From the NCBI RefSeq assembly GCF_900156065.1, contig NZ_FTNF01000002.1, positions 372,001 through 436,000 of the forward strand: a stretch of DNA of 64,000 nucleotides. The letters run 5' to 3'. Made by a program: the position numbers and the translations under genes. Source of the stretch: Micromonospora avicenniae. Its GTDB lineage: Bacteria > Actinomycetota > Actinomycetes > Mycobacteriales > Micromonosporaceae. Position 1 is the stretch's first letter; the number at the start of each line of letters is the position of its first letter. Of the stretch, positions 60,357-64,000 are shown piece after piece. The notes below the pieces were generated by a model that made no database searches, had not been told where the DNA came from, and worked only from the letters and a program-made list of their open reading frames with translations.

Positions 60357-60686
60357 TCAGTAGAGCTCGGGGCGGCGCTTGCGGCGCTCGTTGAAGTCGC
60401 GCATCCGCTGCGGGTAGCCCATCAGGCGCACGTCGTAGACCGGGATGCCCAGCCGGTGCGCCAAGCGCCGCGCCCCGTCCGGGCTGTCGATCCGCCGGCG
60501 GGTCCACTCTCCGTCGTCGGCGATGAGGATCACCGTGGTCTCGGTGACTGTCGTCCGAGGCTCGATGTACGCCTCGACGCCGCGCCGGGTGCGGACGAAG
60601 CTCTCAAGATGCTCCAGATCGGCACGGTCAGCCACCCGATCCTGGCTCACCGCGCGCGTCGGCTTGCGGCGCCGGAACAATCCCAC
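60357..60686 (-). CDS. Conserved actinobacterial protein (109 aa), function unknown
   Basis: This 109-residue cytosolic protein begins VGLFRRRKPTRAVSQDR. Characteristic stretches are DLEHLESFVRTRRGVEAYIE, TVILIADDGEWTRRRIDSP and LGIPVYDVRLMGYPQRMRDF with a basic end. It is common in actinobacteria next to lpdA, from memory, and is sometimes loosely labelled oxidoreductase, though no cofactor motif is visible. Start GTG 60686 has GGGGGAGAGG upstream; the frame continues to 60701. It is divergent from lpdA across ~180 bp. Confidence 0.8.
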   Translation of the reverse strand: MGLFRRRKPTRAVSQDRVADRADLEHLESFVRTRRGVEAYIEPRTTVTETTVILIADDGEWTRRRIDSPDGARRLAHRLGIPVYDVRLMGYPQRMRDFNERRKRRPELY

Positions 60687-60865
60687 GGACCTCTCCCCCA
60701 CAATCCGTCATCGACGACGGTGCCAAGCGTACGTGCCGGGGACGTGTCGTTGGGCACCTCACTACGCACCCTGTGCCCGGTGGTGACAAGATGACCGAGG
60801 TGGGGTCTGCCCAAGAGGCGTCCCGCCGTGACCCCCGATGCACTGTCGCGACCTGGGAGTTGGAC

Positions 60866-62257
60866 GTGAGCGAGCCGAACGACGCAACCTTCGACATCGT
60901 CATCCTCGGAGGTGGCAGCGGCGGCTACGCGACCGCGCTGCGTGCCGCCCAGCTGAACCTCTCCGTCGCGCTGATCGAGAAGGGCAAGCTCGGCGGCACC
61001 TGCCTGCACAACGGCTGCATCCCGACGAAGGCTCTGCTGCACGCGGCCGAGGTCGCCGACCAGACCCGCGAGTCGGAGCAGTTCGGCGTGAAGGCCGAGC
61101 TGGTCGGCATCGACATGGCCGCGGTGCACTCGTACAAGGACGGCGTGATCGGCCGGCTCTACAAGGGCCTGCAGGGCCTGCTGGGCAGCTCCAAGAACAT
61201 CACCGTGGTGGCCGGGGCGGGTCGCCTCGTCGCCCCGAACGCCGTCGAGGTCGACGGCAAGCGCTACACCGGCCGCAACATCGTGCTGGCCTCCGGCTCG
61301 TACGCCAAGAGCCTGCCCGGCCTGGAGATCGACGGTGAGCGGGTCATCACCAGCGACCACGCGCTGACCCTGGACCGGGTCCCGTCCTCGGTGATCGTGC
61401 TGGGCGGTGGCGTGATCGGCGTCGAGTTCGCCAGCGTCTGGAAGTCGTTCGGTGTGGACGTGACCATCATCGAGGCCCTGCCCCGCCTGGTCGCCGCCGA
61501 GGACGAGGATTCGTCGAAGGCTCTGGAGCGGGCCTTCCGCAAGCGGAAGATCAACTTCAAGGTCGGCAAGCCGTTCGAGAAGGTCGAGAAGACCGCCGAC
61601 GGCGTCAAGGTGACCATCGCCGGCGGCGAGACCATCGAGGCCGAGCTGCTGCTGGTCGCCGTCGGCCGGGGCCCGAACACGGCCAACCTCGGCTACGAGG
61701 AGCAGGGCGTCAAGATGGACCGCGGCTACGTGCTGACCGACGAGCGGCTGCGCACCAGCGTGCCGAACGTCTACGCGGTCGGTGACATCGTGCCGGGGCT
61801 CCAGCTCGCGCACCGCGGCTTCCAGCAGGGAATCTTCGTCGCCGAGGAGATCGCCGGCCAGAACCCGGCCGTCATCGACGAGGCGGGCATTCCGCGGATC
61901 ACGTACTGCGACCCGGAGGTGGCCTCGGTCGGCCTCACCGAGGCGAAGGCCAAGGAGCAGTACGGCGCCGACAAGGTCAAGATCTTCAACTACAACCTCG
62001 GCGGCAACGGCAGGAGCCAGATCCTCAAGACCGCCGGTCACGTCAAGCTGGTCCGGGTGGAGGACGGCCCGGTCATCGGCGTGCACATGATCGGCGCGCG
62101 GGTCGGCGAGTTGATCGGCGAGGCGCAGCTCATCTACAACTGGGAGGCCTACCCGGCCGAGGTGGCGCAGCTCGTGCACGCCCACCCCTCGCAGACCGAG
62201 GCCCTGGGCGAGGCGCACCTGGCGCTGGCCGGCAAGCCGCTGCACGTACACGCCTGA
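60866..62257 (+). CDS. lpdA: Dihydrolipoyl dehydrogenase (E3, LpdA)
   Basis: This 463-residue flavoenzyme reoxidises the lipoyl arm of E2 or H protein with NAD. The FAD motif ILGGGSGGYATALRAAQL is followed by the redox disulfide box GGTCLHNGCIPTKALL; most family members have Asn where this has His. VLGGGVIGVEFASVWKSFG binds NAD, YAVGDI is the second FAD motif, and the C-terminal VHAHPSQTEALGEA contains the His-Glu pair. Start GTG 60866 has GGGAG 6 nt upstream; the in-frame extension to 60773 was rejected. It is followed by the E2 gene, so E3 and E2 are probably one operon. Confidence 0.95.
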   Translation: MSEPNDATFDIVILGGGSGGYATALRAAQLNLSVALIEKGKLGGTCLHNGCIPTKALLHAAEVADQTRESEQFGVKAELVGIDMAAVHSYKDGVIGRLYKGLQGLLGSSKNITVVAGAGRLVAPNAVEVDGKRYTGRNIVLASGSYAKSLPGLEIDGERVITSDHALTLDRVPSSVIVLGGGVIGVEFASVWKSFGVDVTIIEALPRLVAAEDEDSSKALERAFRKRKINFKVGKPFEKVEKTADGVKVTIAGGETIEAELLLVAVGRGPNTANLGYEEQGVKMDRGYVLTDERLRTSVPNVYAVGDIVPGLQLAHRGFQQGIFVAEEIAGQNPAVIDEAGIPRITYCDPEVASVGLTEAKAKEQYGADKVKIFNYNLGGNGRSQILKTAGHVKLVRVEDGPVIGVHMIGARVGELIGEAQLIYNWEAYPAEVAQLVHAHPSQTEALGEAHLALAGKPLHVHA

Positions 62258-62328
62258 TCAAGAACGTATTTTGCGGCGTCCGGCGACGGGCGATGATCCC
62301 ACCAGGGGAATGAAGGAGTCTGGAGAAC

Positions 62329-64000
62329 ATGCCGGTATCGGTCACCATGCCTCGGCTCGGCGAGAGCGTCACCGAGGGCACCGTCACCCGCTGGCTCAAG
62401 CAGGAGGGTGAAACCGTCGAGGTCGACGAGCCCCTGCTCGAGGTCTCCACCGACAAGGTGGACACCGAGATCCCGTCGCCGGCGGCGGGCGTGCTGACCC
62501 GGATCGTGGTCGGAGAGGACGAGACCGCCGAGGTCGGCAGCGAGCTGGCCGTCATCGCCGGTGAAGGTGAGCAGGCCGGCGGCGCCGCGCCGCAGCAGCA
62601 GGCCCCGGCCGAGCAGGCCGCCCCGGCCCCGCAGCCGACGGCCGCCGCCGAGGGCACGGCGCCCGAGCCGGCCCCGCAGGCCGCGCCGGCTCCGGCCGCC
62701 GCGCCCTCCCCGGCTGGCCAGGGCACCCCGGTCACCATGCCGGCGCTCGGCGAGAGCGTCACCGAGGGCACCGTCACCCGCTGGCTCAAGCAGGTCGGCG
62801 AGACCGTCGAGGTCGACGAGCCGCTGCTGGAGGTCTCCACCGACAAGGTGGACACCGAGATCCCGTCGCCGGTCGCCGGCACCGTCCTCGAGATCAAGGT
62901 CGCCGAGGACGAGACCGCCGCGGTCGGCGCCGAGCTGGCCGTGATCGGTGCCGCCGGTGCCGCCCCGGCCGAGGCGAAGCCCGCACCGGCCCCGCAGCCG
63001 GAGGCGAAGCCCGCCCCGCAGCCCGAGGCCAAGCCGGCCCCGCAGCCCGAGGCGAAGCCGGCCCCGGCTCCCGCCGTCACCCCGGGCGTGTCGTACAACG
63101 AGCCGGCGGCGGAGGCGGAGACCGCCAAGCAGCCGGCCCAGGCCGAGCAGCGGGCCGTTCCCCCGGCCCCGGCCGCGCAGGCTCCGGCGGCGCCCGCCCC
63201 GGGTGCCGGCGCGGAGGCCGGCTACGTGACCCCGCTGGTCCGCAAGCTGGCCGCCGAGCACGGTGTCGACCTGGCCTCGGTCAACGGCACCGGCGTCGGT
63301 GGCCGCGTCCGCAAGCAGGACGTGCTGGAGGCGGCGGAGCGGGCCAAGGCCGCCAAGGCCGCGCCGGCCCCGGCCGCACCTGCGCCGGCCGCTGCCGCTC
63401 CCGCCAAGCCGGCCGCGAAGCCGCAGCCGAGCGCGAAGCGGGGCACCACGGAGAAGCTGCCCCGGATCCGCAAGGCCATCGCCACCCGGATGCACGAGTC
63501 GTTGCACGAGATGGCGCAGCTGACCACGGTGATCGAGGTGGACGTCACCCGGATCGCCAAGCTGCGGGCCCAGGCAAAGGACTCCTTCCAGCAGCGGCAC
63601 GGCGTGAAGCTGTCCTTCCTGCCGTTCTTCGCCCTGGCCGCCATCGAGGCGCTGCAGACGTACCCGATCCTCAACGCCCAGCTGGACCTGGCGGGCGGGA
63701 CGATCACCTACCCGGACGCCGAGCACCTCGGCATCGCCGTGGACACCGAGCGCGGCCTGCTCGTGCCGGTCATCCACAACGCCGGTGACCTGAACCTGGG
63801 CGGCATCGCCAAGCGGGTCGCCGACCTGGCCGAGCGGACCAGGACCAACAAGATCAGCCCGGACGAGATCGCCGGCGCGACCTTCACGCTGACCAACACC
63901 GGCAGCCGGGGCGCGCTCTTCGACACCCCGATCGTGCCGTCGCCGCAGTCGGCGATGCTCGGCACGGGTGCCGTGGTCAAGCGGCCGGTGGTGGTCAACG
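62329..64000 (+). CDS. sucB: 2-oxoglutarate/branched dehydrogenase E2, dihydrolipoamide acyltransferase (3' end outside window)
   Basis: At least 557 residues of an E2 core protein are visible. Two lipoyl domains (about 1-85 and 136-210) each carry [12 protein letters not shown], with the lipoylated Lys. Linkers are Ala/Pro-rich, with an EAKPAPQP octapeptide repeated near residues 215-250. An E3-binding domain ([17 protein letters not shown], near 300) and the catalytic domain (from about 365: [17 protein letters not shown]) follow. The HxxxDG catalytic motif lies beyond the window. The start ATG 62329 has GGAG and follows GAAGGAG. It is 71 bp after lpdA, so co-transcription is likely. Mycobacterial DlaT (Rv2215) is the syntenic homologue. 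Confidence 0.93.
   Translation, partial: MPVSVTMPRLGESVTEGTVTRWLKQEGETVEVDEPLLEVSTDKVDTEIPSPAAGVLTRIVVGEDETAEVGSELAVIAGEGEQAGGAAPQQQAPAEQAAPAPQPTAAAEGTAPEPAPQAAPAPAAAPSPAGQGTPVTMPALGESVTEGTVTRWLKQVGETVEVDEPLLEVSTDKVDTEIPSPVAGTVLEIKVAEDETAAVGAELAVIGAAGAAPAEAKPAPAPQPEAKPAPQPEAKPAPQPEAKPAPAPAVTPGVSYNEPAAEAETAKQPAQAEQRAVPPAPAAQAPAAPAPGAGAEAGYVTPLVRKLAAEHGVDLASVNGTGVGGRVRKQDVLEAAERAKAAKAAPAPAAPAPAAAAPAKPAAKPQPSAKRGTTEKLPRIRKAIATRMHESLHEMAQLTTVIEVDVTRIAKLRAQAKDSFQQRHGVKLSFLPFFALAAIEALQTYPILNAQLDLAGGTITYPDAEHLGIAVDTERGLLVPVIHNAGDLNLGGIAKRVADLAERTRTNKISPDEIAGATFTLTNTGSRGALFDTPIVPSPQSAMLGTGAVVKRPVVVN
62344..62881 (+). repeat. Duplicated lipoyl-domain DNA in sucB
   Basis: The blocks at about 62344-62495 and 62734-62885 are nearly identical over ~150 bp, including third codon positions. 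This suggests recent duplication or gene conversion between the two lipoyl domains. Confidence 0.7.

Overview
This window is chromosomal DNA of a very GC-rich actinobacterium, most likely a member of Micromonosporaceae (Micromonospora/Salinispora type). The basis is the extreme GC bias at third codon positions, frequent GTG starts, the diheme QcrC plus three-helix Rieske of the actinobacterial bcc-aa3 respiratory chain, PimB and AdoK homologues, a MacRS-like two-component pair, and gene order. From memory, many genes here match a conserved actinobacterial block, M. tuberculosis Rv2182c to Rv2215: SRPBCC, fadD15, pimB, DEDDh-UvrC fusion, trpD, ctaE-qcrCAB, ctaF-ctaC, adoK, erpA, glycerate kinase, DUF3043, cobT, cobS, gcvT, leucyl aminopeptidase, E2 acyltransferase. 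The window is therefore mainly a core chromosome segment with family-specific insertions. I saw no prophage, transposase, CRISPR array, tRNA or rRNA.

Layout. 1-3 kb: tail of a membrane protein, otsA (trehalose-6-P synthase) and a convergent alpha/beta hydrolase without a nucleophile serine. 3-7.5 kb, minus strand: a probable co-oriented set of SRPBCC, DUF5304-like, ROK glucokinase, EEP-family hydrolase and flavin monooxygenase. 7.7-11.9 kb: long-chain acyl-CoA synthetase, then a MacS/MacR-like kinase and regulator. 12-16 kb: TetR with tandem operators, acyltransferase, PimB and an M48 protease. 16-24.6 kb: small Cys protein, NYN protein, DEDDh/GIY-YIG fusion, short Rel homologue, NUDIX, nucleotidyltransferase, Lrp-type domain and secreted DUF4142.

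24.8-34.2 kb is the respiratory region. It holds ctaE-qcrCAB (minus), a CtaG-type assembly protein, a pseudo-receiver with trpD, and ctaC-ctaF (minus), with no ctaD between ctaC and ctaF. 34.3-42.8 kb carries sulfur and Fe-S genes (cysteine desulfurase, TusA, erpA), adoK, glycerate kinase, nadA, murA, DUF3043 and an XRE-cupin regulator with a large dyad. 43.2-48.6 kb is one 1,799-residue protein: about 1,370 disordered Pro/Ala-rich residues, a TPR-like segment and C-terminal WG repeats. 48.8-64 kb: aldo/keto reductase, M50 protease with a coupled small ORF, membrane Ser/Thr kinase, CobU-CobT fusion, cobS, DUF2314 protein, gcvT, pepA, a small conserved protein, lpdA and the start of sucB (two lipoyl domains; cut by the window end).

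The most striking signal that is not a gene is regulatory. At more than a dozen starts on both strands a -10-like element (TANNNT, or a close variant) ends 6-8 nt before the ATG/GTG, with no Shine-Dalgarno in most cases. These genes are probably transcribed as leaderless mRNAs. The window also contains three long-stem intergenic palindromes, a decayed EAL-domain remnant, an inverted-repeat-bounded segment in a 590-bp gene-free gap, and in-frame tandem DNA repeats in several disordered protein regions.
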